Below are positions 1-7,323 of a stretch of 8,775 nucleotides of DNA, in pieces; positions within the stretch are counted from its first letter, which is position 1, and the number at the start of each line of letters is the position of its first letter. Source of the DNA: an uncultured Clostridia bacterium (GTDB lineage Bacteria > Bacillota > Clostridia > Oscillospirales > Acutalibacteraceae); the NCBI GenBank assembly GCA_947302895.1, contig CAMYWU010000052.1, forward strand, positions 1 to 8,775, in the 5' to 3' direction. The position numbers were made by a program, and so were the translations under genes. The notes beneath the pieces were generated by a model, which was not told the origin of the DNA, searched no databases, and was given only the letters and a program-made list of their open reading frames with translations.

Positions 1-1
1 T

Positions 2-520
2 TGCCCCGTTGTTAAATCAAAGCCTGCGGCAATAAACGGAACTCTTGGCGTTCTTGCAGGCTGTGATGAGGAGCTTTTCCCCGTTATTGAGCCGATTTTA
101 AAATATATGGGCTGTAATGTTATCCGTATGGGTGATAACGGAAAGGGCTTAACAATGAAGATTTGCCACAATGCACTCTGCGCTGAAATTCAGAACGGCG
201 TCAACGAAACCCTTCTTCTTGCTCGCAGTATGGGCATTTCTCCCGAGGATTTCCACACCGCAGTTTCATACGGCGGCGCTCAGAATTTCTATCTCGACGC
301 TCAGTGGGAAAATATAGCAAACGAAAACTATACAACCGCATTTTCGCTTGAAAATGAGCATAAGGATTTGGGCATCTGCCAGCGCCTTTCAGCTCAGCAG
401 GGAATTTCAATGCCGGGAATGGAAAATGCAAAGGCTGTTTACGATAAGGGAATGGCGGCAGGAATCGGCAAAGAGGACTGGCGTGCTACATATAAGATTG
501 TCAGAGGCGATATAAAATGA
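2..520 (+). CDS. Beta-hydroxyacid dehydrogenase (3-hydroxyisobutyrate dehydrogenase/YihU-like), 5' partial
   Basis: The reading frame is open from base 2, so the gene starts before the window; the first ATG (107) is internal. The visible 172 codons cover the end of the Rossmann NAD(P)-binding domain (a P-V-V-K-S-K-P-A-A...G-T-L-G-V-L-A-G stretch matching the family's substrate/glycine-rich loop) and the all-helical C-terminal domain (NAD_binding_11). The catalytic lysine is in G-K-G-L-T-M-K (codon 158-160). The family usually has K-x-x-N-N here; this protein has K-I-C-H-N, so the first Asn is His. Known members reduce or oxidise small beta-hydroxyacids and semialdehydes (3-hydroxyisobutyrate, tartronate semialdehyde, sulfolactaldehyde) in the cytoplasm. 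Next to a sugar isomerase, a TSUP exporter and a GPH carrier, a reductase for the C3 aldehyde from sugar cleavage, such as sulfolactaldehyde to dihydroxypropanesulfonate, is a plausible inference. Tartronate or succinate semialdehyde reductase are alternatives. Its stop overlaps the next start by four bases (ATGA). Confidence 0.85.
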   Translation, partial: CPVVKSKPAAINGTLGVLAGCDEELFPVIEPILKYMGCNVIRMGDNGKGLTMKICHNALCAEIQNGVNETLLLARSMGISPEDFHTAVSYGGAQNFYLDAQWENIANENYTTAFSLENEHKDLGICQRLSAQQGISMPGMENAKAVYDKGMAAGIGKEDWRATYKIVRGDIK

Positions 521-1851
521 GTTTTGAAGCACTGTATATACCAATAGGAGTTCCAACCTTTCATCTTGAAAGCGCAGGAGCTGAATTTGAAAAATCAATA
601 TCGCTGTTAAAAAGCATTGATGAGAGTATAAAAGTTCCCGATGAAATGCTTCTCAGTCTTGATAAGCTGAATGCATTTCTTGACGGAAAAAATCCTGATT
701 TGCTCATAGTTCAGAATATAACCTTTGCCAATGCGGCGTATATATCGGAGGTTCTGAGAAAATTTGATGCTCCGGTTTTGCTCTGGACTCTGCGTGAACC
801 CGTTATCGACGGCGGCAGACTTCGCCTCAATTCATTAACAGGAGCATATTCAGCAGCAAACGCTCTTAAAGGCTTTGGAAGAGCCTTTGAATATATCTTC
901 GGTTCGCCTGAGGAAAACAGAGTTCAGGATAAAATCAGGGCGGTATATAATGCTGCAAGGGTTAAAAAAGCGCTTAAAAGCCTTAATGTTCTTCAGGTTG
1001 GTCATACTCCGCAGGGCTTTGGTTTTGGCAGAGCGCTTGATATTGAGATGATGCAGACCTTTGGCGCAAACCTGCTTTCAATTGAAGCAAGGGAGCTTAT
1101 AGACAGCGCCAAGGCATATAGCGATGATGAGATTAAGGAATATCTCAGCGATGCAAAGAAGAGAATAAACGCTCTTGATGATATCGATGAAAAGAATGTT
1201 CTTGATTTTGCAAGGCTCTATAAAGCCTATGCGGATTATGTTAAAGCAAATAATATAGGTGCGCTTTCCTCACGTTGCTGGCCCGATTTCTTTACTTCCT
1301 TTGGAACGCCTGTTTGTTCCGTTCTTGGAATACTCAATGATCTGGGCGTTTCCTCAGCCTGTGAAGCGGATACCTACGGTGCGCTTTCGATGTTTGTTTC
1401 ACAGTATTTAACAGGCAAAGCCGCATTCTTCGGAGACCCCGTTTCAATGGATGAAAACGAAAATACTCTGACCTTCTGGCATTGCGGAATGGCTCCATGT
1501 TCACTCGCAAGAGAGGATACGGGCGCATGCGCAGGAGTCCACTGCAACAGAAAAATAGGACCCACTCTTGAATTTGGATGCAAGGCAGAGGAAAAGGTTA
1601 CCGTTTTCAGAATCGGCAAAAAGGCGGACGGAAGCTTTCGTTTCTTTGTTTGCAGCGGCGAGGCGCTTGATAAGCCGAAGCAGTTCTTCGGAACATCAAT
1701 TGTTGTTAAAACAAAAAACAGCGCCTTTGATATTTTAAACAGCTCTGTTAATGCAGGATGGGAACCTCATTTTGCAATTGCAATGGGTGATATTGAAGAG
1801 GAAGTTAAGGCGCTCGGTAATATGCTCGGCGTTGAGGTAGAAGCATACTGA
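517..1851 (+). CDS. L-fucose/L-arabinose isomerase-family sugar isomerase; candidate sulfoquinovose isomerase
   Basis: This 444-residue protein has the FucI/AraA fold. Its N-terminal half contains the P-D-L-L-I-V-Q-N and P-V-L-L-W-T-L-R-E-P strands, and its C-terminal half contains C-W-P-D-F-F, A-C-E-A-D-T-Y-G-A-L-S-M, F-F-G-D-P, F-W-H-C-G and E-P-H-F-A-I-A-M-G-D. The metal/catalytic residues read as E283, D307 and H418. The 24-residue Glu-Asp spacing equals that of E. coli FucI (E337/D361), so the active site looks intact. It should interconvert an aldose and a ketose in the cytoplasm with a divalent metal. It is shorter than FucI (about 590 residues), closer to AraA and the unclassified FucI-like branch. 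I recall isomerases of sulfoglycolysis (sulfoquinovose to 6-deoxy-6-sulfofructose) belonging to this branch, and the neighbours fit that, but the sugar cannot be read from sequence. The start is supported by AGAGG at 503-507 and the ATGA overlap with the dehydrogenase. The stop overlaps the next ATG by one base. Confidence 0.85.
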   Translation: MSFEALYIPIGVPTFHLESAGAEFEKSISLLKSIDESIKVPDEMLLSLDKLNAFLDGKNPDLLIVQNITFANAAYISEVLRKFDAPVLLWTLREPVIDGGRLRLNSLTGAYSAANALKGFGRAFEYIFGSPEENRVQDKIRAVYNAARVKKALKSLNVLQVGHTPQGFGFGRALDIEMMQTFGANLLSIEARELIDSAKAYSDDEIKEYLSDAKKRINALDDIDEKNVLDFARLYKAYADYVKANNIGALSSRCWPDFFTSFGTPVCSVLGILNDLGVSSACEADTYGALSMFVSQYLTGKAAFFGDPVSMDENENTLTFWHCGMAPCSLAREDTGACAGVHCNRKIGPTLEFGCKAEEKVTVFRIGKKADGSFRFFVCSGEALDKPKQFFGTSIVVKTKNSAFDILNSSVNAGWEPHFAIAMGDIEEEVKALGNMLGVEVEAY

Positions 1852-2600
1852 TGATTGATTTTAAGGATGTACTCTTTTTACTCGTTGTTTTTGTTTCAAA
1901 TGTTATTCAGAGCATAACGGGCTTTGCCGGAACTGTTCTTGCAATGCCGTTTTCAATAATGCTTGAGGGCTACGGTGTTGCAAAGCCCATACTGAATGTT
2001 CTCGGTATAGTTGTTTCGCTCGGCGTTGTTTCAATCAATCGAAAGGCGCTGAATAAAAAGCAGTTTTTCAAAATGATTGGAATAATGCTCGTTGGTATGG
2101 CTGGCGGAATACTTTTCACACGCCTGTTTTCAGTAAGCGCAAAGCTGCTTTATAAGGTGCTTGGGATAATTGTTATTTCGTTTATGATTCTCGGCTGCTA
2201 CCATAGTTTTTCAAAAAGCTATAAGCAAAAGGAGAAAAAGCAAAAAACAAGCATCTGGTCATACATAGTATTGATTTTTGCAGGCATTGTTCACGGAATG
2301 TTTGTCTGCGGAGGGCCATTGCTTGTTGTTTACGCCAGCGAAAATATTAAAAAAAGAGATGAATTCAGAGTAACAATATCAGCCGTATGGACTGTTTTAA
2401 ATACAATAATTCTGTTTACGGATATTAAAGCTGGTTATTTCAATCCTAAGCTGTTTTTATTGCTTGGCATTTCAGTTGCAGTTTTGTTTTTAGCAATGTT
2501 TTTGGGAAGTGTTATTCTAAAGCATATCAATAAAAAATGGTTTATGATAATAACTTATGTTTTGATGGGAATAAGCGGACTTTCGCTTATTTTGAAATAG
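1851..2600 (+). CDS. TauE/SafE (TSUP) family membrane exporter, probable sulfonate/sulfite exporter
   Basis: This 249-residue integral membrane protein has about eight hydrophobic segments (roughly residues 6-30, 38-58, 74-92, 97-118, 133-153, 173-190, 199-222 and 229-248). A lysine-rich loop (about 120-132) separates two similar halves. The TSUP signatures appear once per half: G24-F-A-G-T-V-L-A-M-P33 and G149-M-F-V-C-G-G-P156. Characterised or proposed TSUP members move sulfite, sulfoacetate or other organosulfonates across the cytoplasmic membrane. In an operon with a C3-aldehyde reductase, the natural role is export of an end product such as dihydroxypropanesulfonate or sulfite; that is inference. 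The ATG overlaps the isomerase stop (TGATG), which suggests translational coupling. The nearest purine-rich site, GAGG at 1834-1837, is rather far upstream, also consistent with coupling. The length is normal for the family. Confidence 0.88.
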   Translation: MIDFKDVLFLLVVFVSNVIQSITGFAGTVLAMPFSIMLEGYGVAKPILNVLGIVVSLGVVSINRKALNKKQFFKMIGIMLVGMAGGILFTRLFSVSAKLLYKVLGIIVISFMILGCYHSFSKSYKQKEKKQKTSIWSYIVLIFAGIVHGMFVCGGPLLVVYASENIKKRDEFRVTISAVWTVLNTIILFTDIKAGYFNPKLFLLLGISVAVLFLAMFLGSVILKHINKKWFMIITYVLMGISGLSLILK

Positions 2601-2605
2601 ATTTT

Positions 2606-2612
2606 GGGGAGG
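2606..2612 (+). promoter_or_regulatory. Strong Shine-Dalgarno site for the GPH transporter
   Basis: GGGGAGG lies seven bases before the ATG at 2620. This is the only junction in the operon with a real gap (19 bases), so the transporter gene has its own full ribosome site, unlike its coupled neighbours. Confidence 0.8.
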
Positions 2613-2619
2613 TTAATTT

Positions 2620-4053
2620 ATGTCAGAAAAATCATTAACCCACGGAATAAAGTTCAAGGATAAAGTGGGATATGCGCTTGGCGATATGGGAGGTCTTTTG
2701 ACCTTTGCTCTTATCGGCGCATTTCAGAATAAATTTTATACGGATGCGCTCGGCATTAAGCCTGCTAAAATCGTTGTTTTAATTCTTGTTGCAAGAATAT
2801 GGGACGCAATAAACGATCCGCTCTGGGGTGCGTTTATTCAGTCGAGAAAACCGAGAAAGAGCGGTCAGTTCCGCCCCTGGATTCTTGGCTTTTCAATTCC
2901 TCTTGCAGTTTCGGCAATCTTTATGTTCCTGAAGATTCCGGGACTTACCGAAGGCAAATACCTTGTGTATGCTTATGTTACATATATTATGTACGGAATG
3001 ATGTATACAGCGGTAAACATTCCTTATGGTTCGCTTGCTTCGGTTGTTACCGATGATGAACTTGAGCGCTCTTCGCTTTCAATGTGGCGCTCAATCGGCG
3101 CAGGCGTTGGCGGACTTCCCGGAACAATCATTCTTCCTATGATTGTATACACAACAACCAAAACCTTCGAAAACGGTCAGAAGCTCCAATCGCTTGATGA
3201 AAACAAGCTTTTCTGGTGTGTTGTTGCGCTTTCGCTTTTCTCAATTCTGATTTACTTCCTTCATTATAAGATGACAAAGGAGAGAATAGCTCCTCAGAAG
3301 AAGGAAAAAGAAAAGGGCTATAACGCTTTCACAACTCTTAAACAGCTTTGCCAGAACAGAGCATTTGTTATGCTCTGCATAGCTTCAATGCTTTTGATTG
3401 CGTTCCAGTTCTACTATCAGTCAACCTTTACATATCTCTTTGCTGATTACTATGGAAACGCAGGGCTTTATGCAATGGTTTCGATTTGCACATATCTTCC
3501 CATGGCAATATTCATTCCTGTTATGAATAAGCTCATTCCCAAATTCGGAAAGAAAGAGCTTTGCGCATACGGAATGTGCTTTGCCTCAATTGCATGCTTT
3601 GTTCTCTTCTTCCTAAGAGGAACTTCGCTTGCTCATAATCCATATGTATTCCTTGGTTTTACCTTCCTTTCAGGGCTTGGCCAGACCTTCCTTGTTCTTG
3701 AAGTCTGGGCGCTCGTTATGGATGTTATTGATTACCATGAATTTAAAACAGGCAAGAGGGAAGAGGGAATGGCATATGCGTTCTTCTCCTTCACAAGAAA
3801 GCTCGGTCAGACTCTTGCAGGCGTTGGCTTGAATGCTCTTCTTGCATTTATCAATTATGACGGCGAGCTTTCAAAGCAGGGAATATCCCTTGGCGAGGAT
3901 GTTCTTTCAAAACTTTATGATATCTCAACCCTTGTTCCTGCAATAATGCTTGCAATTATGGCAGTAACTCTTATGTTTGGCTATAATCTTTCAAAGAGAA
4001 AGCTTTCTGAAATACATAAAGAACTCGATGTTAAGCGACAGGAGGAAGAATAA
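2620..4053 (+). CDS. GPH-family (MelB/YihO-type) sugar:cation symporter
   Basis: This 477-residue major-facilitator carrier belongs to the glycoside-pentoside-hexuronide family. Diagnostic motifs are visible in order: a V-G-Y-A-L-G-D-M-G start; R59-I-W-D62-A-I-N-D66-P-L-W-G, the cation-site helix II motif; G-Q-F-R-P-W just after it; N133-I-P-Y-G, followed by T-D-D-E-L-E-R-S; and D371-Y-H-E-F-K-T-G-K-R-E-E-G in the second half. About 12 membrane segments are present, with a charged central loop (K-K-E-K-E-K-G). After helix II, the usual D-R pair is replaced by I-Q-S-R-K. Family members take up melibiose, glucuronides, xylosides and, in E. coli YihO/YihP, sulfoquinovose and its glycosides. The following gene is an apparently cytoplasmic hydrolase-like protein, so uptake of an intact glycoside is the likely job. 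Substrate identity is inference. Confidence 0.92.
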   Translation: MSEKSLTHGIKFKDKVGYALGDMGGLLTFALIGAFQNKFYTDALGIKPAKIVVLILVARIWDAINDPLWGAFIQSRKPRKSGQFRPWILGFSIPLAVSAIFMFLKIPGLTEGKYLVYAYVTYIMYGMMYTAVNIPYGSLASVVTDDELERSSLSMWRSIGAGVGGLPGTIILPMIVYTTTKTFENGQKLQSLDENKLFWCVVALSLFSILIYFLHYKMTKERIAPQKKEKEKGYNAFTTLKQLCQNRAFVMLCIASMLLIAFQFYYQSTFTYLFADYYGNAGLYAMVSICTYLPMAIFIPVMNKLIPKFGKKELCAYGMCFASIACFVLFFLRGTSLAHNPYVFLGFTFLSGLGQTFLVLEVWALVMDVIDYHEFKTGKREEGMAYAFFSFTRKLGQTLAGVGLNALLAFINYDGELSKQGISLGEDVLSKLYDISTLVPAIMLAIMAVTLMFGYNLSKRKLSEIHKELDVKRQEEE

Positions 4054-6548
4054 TGAAAGAAAATAAAATTCATGTTGCGTTTGGCTTTCATGTAAACTGT
4101 TATCATTCCTACAGAGGCGATACAAATGATAATTTCGGCTTCGGTTCCGATATCAGAATTATTCGCCAGATAATTGATGTTCTCAATAAGTGCAATGAAG
4201 AGGGTATTCCTGTTAAAGGAACATGGGATAGCGAAAACTTCTTCTCGCTTGAGCAGATTCTTCCTGAATACGCTCCCGATATTATCGAGAGCATGAAGGA
4301 AAGAGTTAAGAAATACGGCGATGAAAATATCATTATGGGCTATTCAAACGGCGCTTTGGGCGCAATGAATGCCGAGGAATTTGAAGCTTCAATTGAGCTT
4401 GCTGTTACCAACGATCAGGGAAGCGGACTTCAGGATATTTTCGGTGAATATGAAAAAATCGTTCGTCCCCAGGAGGTTATGTTCACCCCCTCACAGGTTA
4501 GTCTTTATAACAAAACCGGCGTTAAGGCGCTTTGCCTGTATTATTCCTGCGTTCCATTCGATGCTTTCAGAACTATAGTTCCGAAGCTCCCTGATGAGAT
4601 TGCTTTTAACCCCGTTACCTATACGTATAAGGGCGAGAGCATGACGATTATTCCTACCTATTCAAACTCAGATGTCTGCGATGCAGGCTGTCTAAGAGGA
4701 TGGGTTAAGGAGCTTCACGCAAAGCAGGAGAGCGGCGAGATTAACAGAGATATGTTTATCTTCATCAATATGGATGCTGATAGCGTTTTCTGGGAGCCGA
4801 TGAATCTTCCCTTTCTCAAGGGCAAAATTGCCAATACGGACGGTATAAACGGTCTTGTTCGTGAGATTGCAGACCTCGACTTTATTGAGTTCAACACCCC
4901 CGGCGGATATATTAAGGACCACGAAGCAGTTGGCGAGATTAATTTCACCCACGATACTGCCGACGGCAACTTTGCAGGCTATGCTTCCTGGGCTGAGAAG
5001 CCTTATAACAGAAAAATCTGGACCGCTGTTGAAAGAGCAAGAGCAATGAGCAAGGTTAATGCTGATTCCGATTTTGCTTCACCCTCTTTCAAGGACAGAG
5101 TTCTTCTCCTTTCAACAACTCATTTCGGACTTGCAACTCCTGTTTTAAATATTCAGCGTGAGCGCAAGGCAAATGAGCTTGCAGCAAAGATAATCGAAGA
5201 GGAAAAGGGAGCACTTAGAAAAACAAAGAAGCTCACCCTTAATAATATTTCGGGCTCTGATTTCCAGAGCGTTCAGCTTAAGGTTAATGAAAAGCTTGCC
5301 TCGGCTTCTCAGATTAAGCTGACATCAAAGGATTTGGCTGATTATGCAATTATCGCTATGGATGATGAAATTTCAAGCGTATTTGCTCTTATGAGATTTA
5401 AGAGCGTTAAGGATAAATATGAGCTCGGTGTTTCAATTGTTCAGCCAAAGGTTACTCCCGATAACGATTATTCCCTTAAGAGCGATAAGCTTGAAATGCG
5501 TTTTTCAGTTCACGGAAATCTTTATTCTGTTTATGCAAACGGCAAAAAAATCGGCGATGATAGCTTCCTCAGAAGCTTCATCACCTATGATAAGACGGAG
5601 TATGATTTTGAAAGAGTAAGCGCTTCAATGCTTACCCTCGGCGGCTCGGGAAAGGGAATAAGAGTAAGCGGTATTATAAATCTTCCCGACCAGATAGAGC
5701 AGGGCGATTTTACATTTGATTTCTTCACAATGGATTCAAGCGATGCAATCTTTGTTAAATCAAGCGTTAAATATCCCTATACTCCCGAAACAACCTCAAT
5801 TTCAACCGAAAATTCCTCGCTTGGCAGATATAGCGATATGAACTGGAAGGAGGCTGTTCCGTTCCAGATTACGCCAAAATTTGAGGGCGATATTTCGGTT
5901 ATCAAGAGAAACTTTATGGGCGATATTTCATCTTTCAGAACTCAGAGCTTCCCTGAATGTGATGAAAAGAATAAAAAGATTTATTCCTTCAACCATCAGC
6001 TTACCGCAGGTCTTATCGGCTTAACGGACGGTGAATACGGTATTGCTGTTGCAAACGCACGCCAGGTGCTTGGTTCAATGGCGCATTGTCCTATGAGGCT
6101 TGATGAGGATAAAACCGTTCATATGAATCCATTTGGTACATACTACGGACCTCAGCGCCACCATTGGGGCAGAGCAAACGATGAAATACTTGCAACTTAT
6201 ACTCTCGTAACTCCTCAGGGCAAATCGCTCGGTCCTGCTTATGACGGAAACAGCGAAACCGCAATGCTCGCTATTTTCGCCTTTGACGGCGCACAGCCCG
6301 AGGGCACGCAGCTTGAGGATATCCTGGCCTTCGCAGACGGTGCAGTTGCAACTGATAACGAGGATGGAGTATTAACTCCTTTTTATGATGATAATGTTTC
6401 CTTCAAGGAAGCAAAGGCGGACAGCATTGATGAAAGCAAGCTCAAAAACCCGATTATGACTGGCTTTGCAGGCAACTTCAAAAACTATGTTACTAAAGGC
6501 ACAAAAGCAATCCGCCATATCATCAGAGCACAAAGAAAAGCAAAATAA
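4053..6548 (+). CDS. Large GH38/GH57-superfamily-like protein, candidate glycoside hydrolase of unassigned family
   Basis: This 831-residue protein has no signal peptide, so it should be cytoplasmic. The start is fixed by AGGAGGAAG (4040-4048) and the TAATG overlap. The first ~370 residues follow the pattern of the glycoside hydrolase/deacetylase beta-alpha barrel: strand 1 with F12-H13-V-N-C-Y-H18; T57-W-D59-S-E61-N-F-F; I-I-M-G-Y-S-N-G-A-L (about 93-102) then an M-N-A-E-E-F helix; R138-P-Q-E-V-M-F-T-P-S-Q148 followed by K-T-G-V-K-A-L; F-I-N-M-D241-A-D243, like the GH57 acid/base strand; A-S-W313-A-E-K-P-Y-N-R; and T-T-H357-F-G. The region from ~460 to ~790 is beta-rich, like the mutarotase-type C-terminal domain of GH38 enzymes, with R-H-H-W near residue 709. 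The expected GH38 Asp or GH57 Glu nucleophile is not obvious in the 142-148 strand. It is the last gene before the terminator. A glycosidase releasing the sugar imported by the GPH carrier is my inference; a lyase, phosphorylase or deacetylase is not excluded. Confidence 0.6.
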   Translation: MKENKIHVAFGFHVNCYHSYRGDTNDNFGFGSDIRIIRQIIDVLNKCNEEGIPVKGTWDSENFFSLEQILPEYAPDIIESMKERVKKYGDENIIMGYSNGALGAMNAEEFEASIELAVTNDQGSGLQDIFGEYEKIVRPQEVMFTPSQVSLYNKTGVKALCLYYSCVPFDAFRTIVPKLPDEIAFNPVTYTYKGESMTIIPTYSNSDVCDAGCLRGWVKELHAKQESGEINRDMFIFINMDADSVFWEPMNLPFLKGKIANTDGINGLVREIADLDFIEFNTPGGYIKDHEAVGEINFTHDTADGNFAGYASWAEKPYNRKIWTAVERARAMSKVNADSDFASPSFKDRVLLLSTTHFGLATPVLNIQRERKANELAAKIIEEEKGALRKTKKLTLNNISGSDFQSVQLKVNEKLASASQIKLTSKDLADYAIIAMDDEISSVFALMRFKSVKDKYELGVSIVQPKVTPDNDYSLKSDKLEMRFSVHGNLYSVYANGKKIGDDSFLRSFITYDKTEYDFERVSASMLTLGGSGKGIRVSGIINLPDQIEQGDFTFDFFTMDSSDAIFVKSSVKYPYTPETTSISTENSSLGRYSDMNWKEAVPFQITPKFEGDISVIKRNFMGDISSFRTQSFPECDEKNKKIYSFNHQLTAGLIGLTDGEYGIAVANARQVLGSMAHCPMRLDEDKTVHMNPFGTYYGPQRHHWGRANDEILATYTLVTPQGKSLGPAYDGNSETAMLAIFAFDGAQPEGTQLEDILAFADGAVATDNEDGVLTPFYDDNVSFKEAKADSIDESKLKNPIMTGFAGNFKNYVTKGTKAIRHIIRAQRKAK

Positions 6549-6550
6549 GA

Positions 6551-6587
6551 AAACAAACGCCAAAGCAATTTGCCTTGGCGTTTGTTT
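6551..6587. terminator. Bidirectional intrinsic terminator between convergent genes
   Basis: A perfect 13-bp stem (6551-6563 with 6575-6587: AAACAAACGCCAA/TTGGCGTTTGTTT) continues, after one A-C mismatch, with GCA/TGC around an ATT loop. The A-rich foot and T-rich end mean that either strand can supply a U-rich tail. The minus-strand tail (GTTTTCTTATTTT) is the better one. It starts three bases after the stop of the large hydrolase-like gene and ends nine bases before the ylmH stop. Confidence 0.85.
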
Positions 6588-6596
6588 AAATCACTG

Positions 6597-7241
6597 TTAT
6601 TTATAAATCTTAATACAAACAACAATTCTGTCCTTTTTTGTTGTTCTCAGCTGTCCGTCGAATATAAATCTTCCTTTATGACGAACTGAAACAATATCAT
6701 TATCTTTAAGAAATGCAGAGGGCTTTGTTACTGCCTTGGAATTGATGAAAACAAGGTCTTTATTGAACAGCTCTGCGGTTTCGTTTCGCGAGAGTTTATA
6801 AACTGACGAAATGACTGCATCAGCGCGCAGGGAAGAAACTATTATTTCCTTTTCCTCGGGCTCGTTTATAGGCAGTTCAAAATCGTTTGAAACAACCGAG
6901 CATTTAACGCTTGTATGCTTAATTCTCGTAAGGTTTTCAATAATATATTCGCTAATGCTTTCAAGACAGAAAAGATAGCCGCAGTTATCCTTAATGATGA
7001 TATCTCCGAGGGTGTTTCTGTTAATGCCGAGGTTCATAAGCGAACCTAAGAAATCACGGTGGGAAAGGCTGTCTGCAAATTTCTGCAAAAGCGGTTCGAT
7101 TCTGATACAGCATATAGGAAAGCCCTCGTTATCAATGTTTTCTCCAAAACCGATAACGCATCTTTCAGCGCCGTCATAACCGCCAAACAGCTTAAAAGCG
7201 CATGGGTAATAAAGCCCGATTGCCGTGCTGATTTCATCCAT
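6597..7241 (-). CDS. ylmH: YlmH-like S4-domain RNA-binding protein, N-terminally shortened
   Basis: From the only available ATG, 214 residues can be read; the family usually has about 255-260. The N-terminal region shows F-G-G-Y-D-G-A-E-R and the hallmark L-S-H-R-D-F-L-G-S-L-M-N-L-G-I with G-D-I-I-I. The last ~70 residues form an S4 domain (S-S-V-Y-K-L-S-R-N-E-T-A-E-L...N-D-I-V-S-V-R-H-K-G-R). YlmH/RqcP-type proteins bind the 50S subunit with nascent-chain tRNA and act in ribosome quality control; others of the family sit near cell-division genes. Here the gene is alone behind trmO. No ribosome site precedes the ATG at 7241, and family-like sequence continues upstream in frame with no start codon, so this ATG is probably not the ancestral start. 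The gene may be a 5'-disrupted allele, translated inefficiently or not at all. The core domains are intact and show no internal stop or frameshift. Confidence 0.85.
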   Translation of the reverse strand: MDEISTAIGLYYPCAFKLFGGYDGAERCVIGFGENIDNEGFPICCIRIEPLLQKFADSLSHRDFLGSLMNLGINRNTLGDIIIKDNCGYLFCLESISEYIIENLTRIKHTSVKCSVVSNDFELPINEPEEKEIIVSSLRADAVISSVYKLSRNETAELFNKDLVFINSKAVTKPSAFLKDNDIVSVRHKGRFIFDGQLRTTKKDRIVVCIKIYK

Positions 7242-7319
7242 ATTTAAAAATTCGGAATAGGTGTTAAAACCTCTGTCAAAGGCTCTTTGAGAAAGCTCAC
7301 TGAGCCTCTTTACTGCACC
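7242..7319 (-). pseudogene. Orphaned N-terminal coding stretch of ylmH without a start codon
   Basis: In frame with ylmH and directly upstream of its ATG, the codons read ...A-V-K-R-L-S-E-L-S-Q-R-A-F-D-R-G-F then N-T-Y-S-E-F-L-N. This matches the usual YlmH beginning (helix, then a ...F-x-x-F-L motif before the first conserved block). Further upstream the frame runs into the inverted repeat and meets TAG at 7347-7349. Between that stop and ATG 7241 there is no ATG, GTG, TTG or CTG in frame. About ten residues of the ancestral N-terminus seem to be missing. Confidence 0.7.
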
Positions 7320-7323
7320 GTGG

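Noticed and set aside
517..1851. Plain L-fucose or L-arabinose catabolism
   Set aside because: No sugar kinase or phosphate aldolase is visible in the window, and the TSUP exporter and beta-hydroxyacid dehydrogenase do not fit; it cannot be fully excluded without the upstream genes.
4692..4969. Two overlapping minus-strand open frames inside the large hydrolase-like gene
   Set aside because: They lie opposite a strongly supported coding frame, overlap each other, have no ribosome site and show no recognisable domain.
4053..6548. GH31 sulfoquinovosidase or GH188 enzyme
   Set aside because: The N-terminus is neither a GH31 module with its W-x-D-M-type nucleophile motif nor a Rossmann NAD-binding domain; its motif order is GH38/GH57-like.
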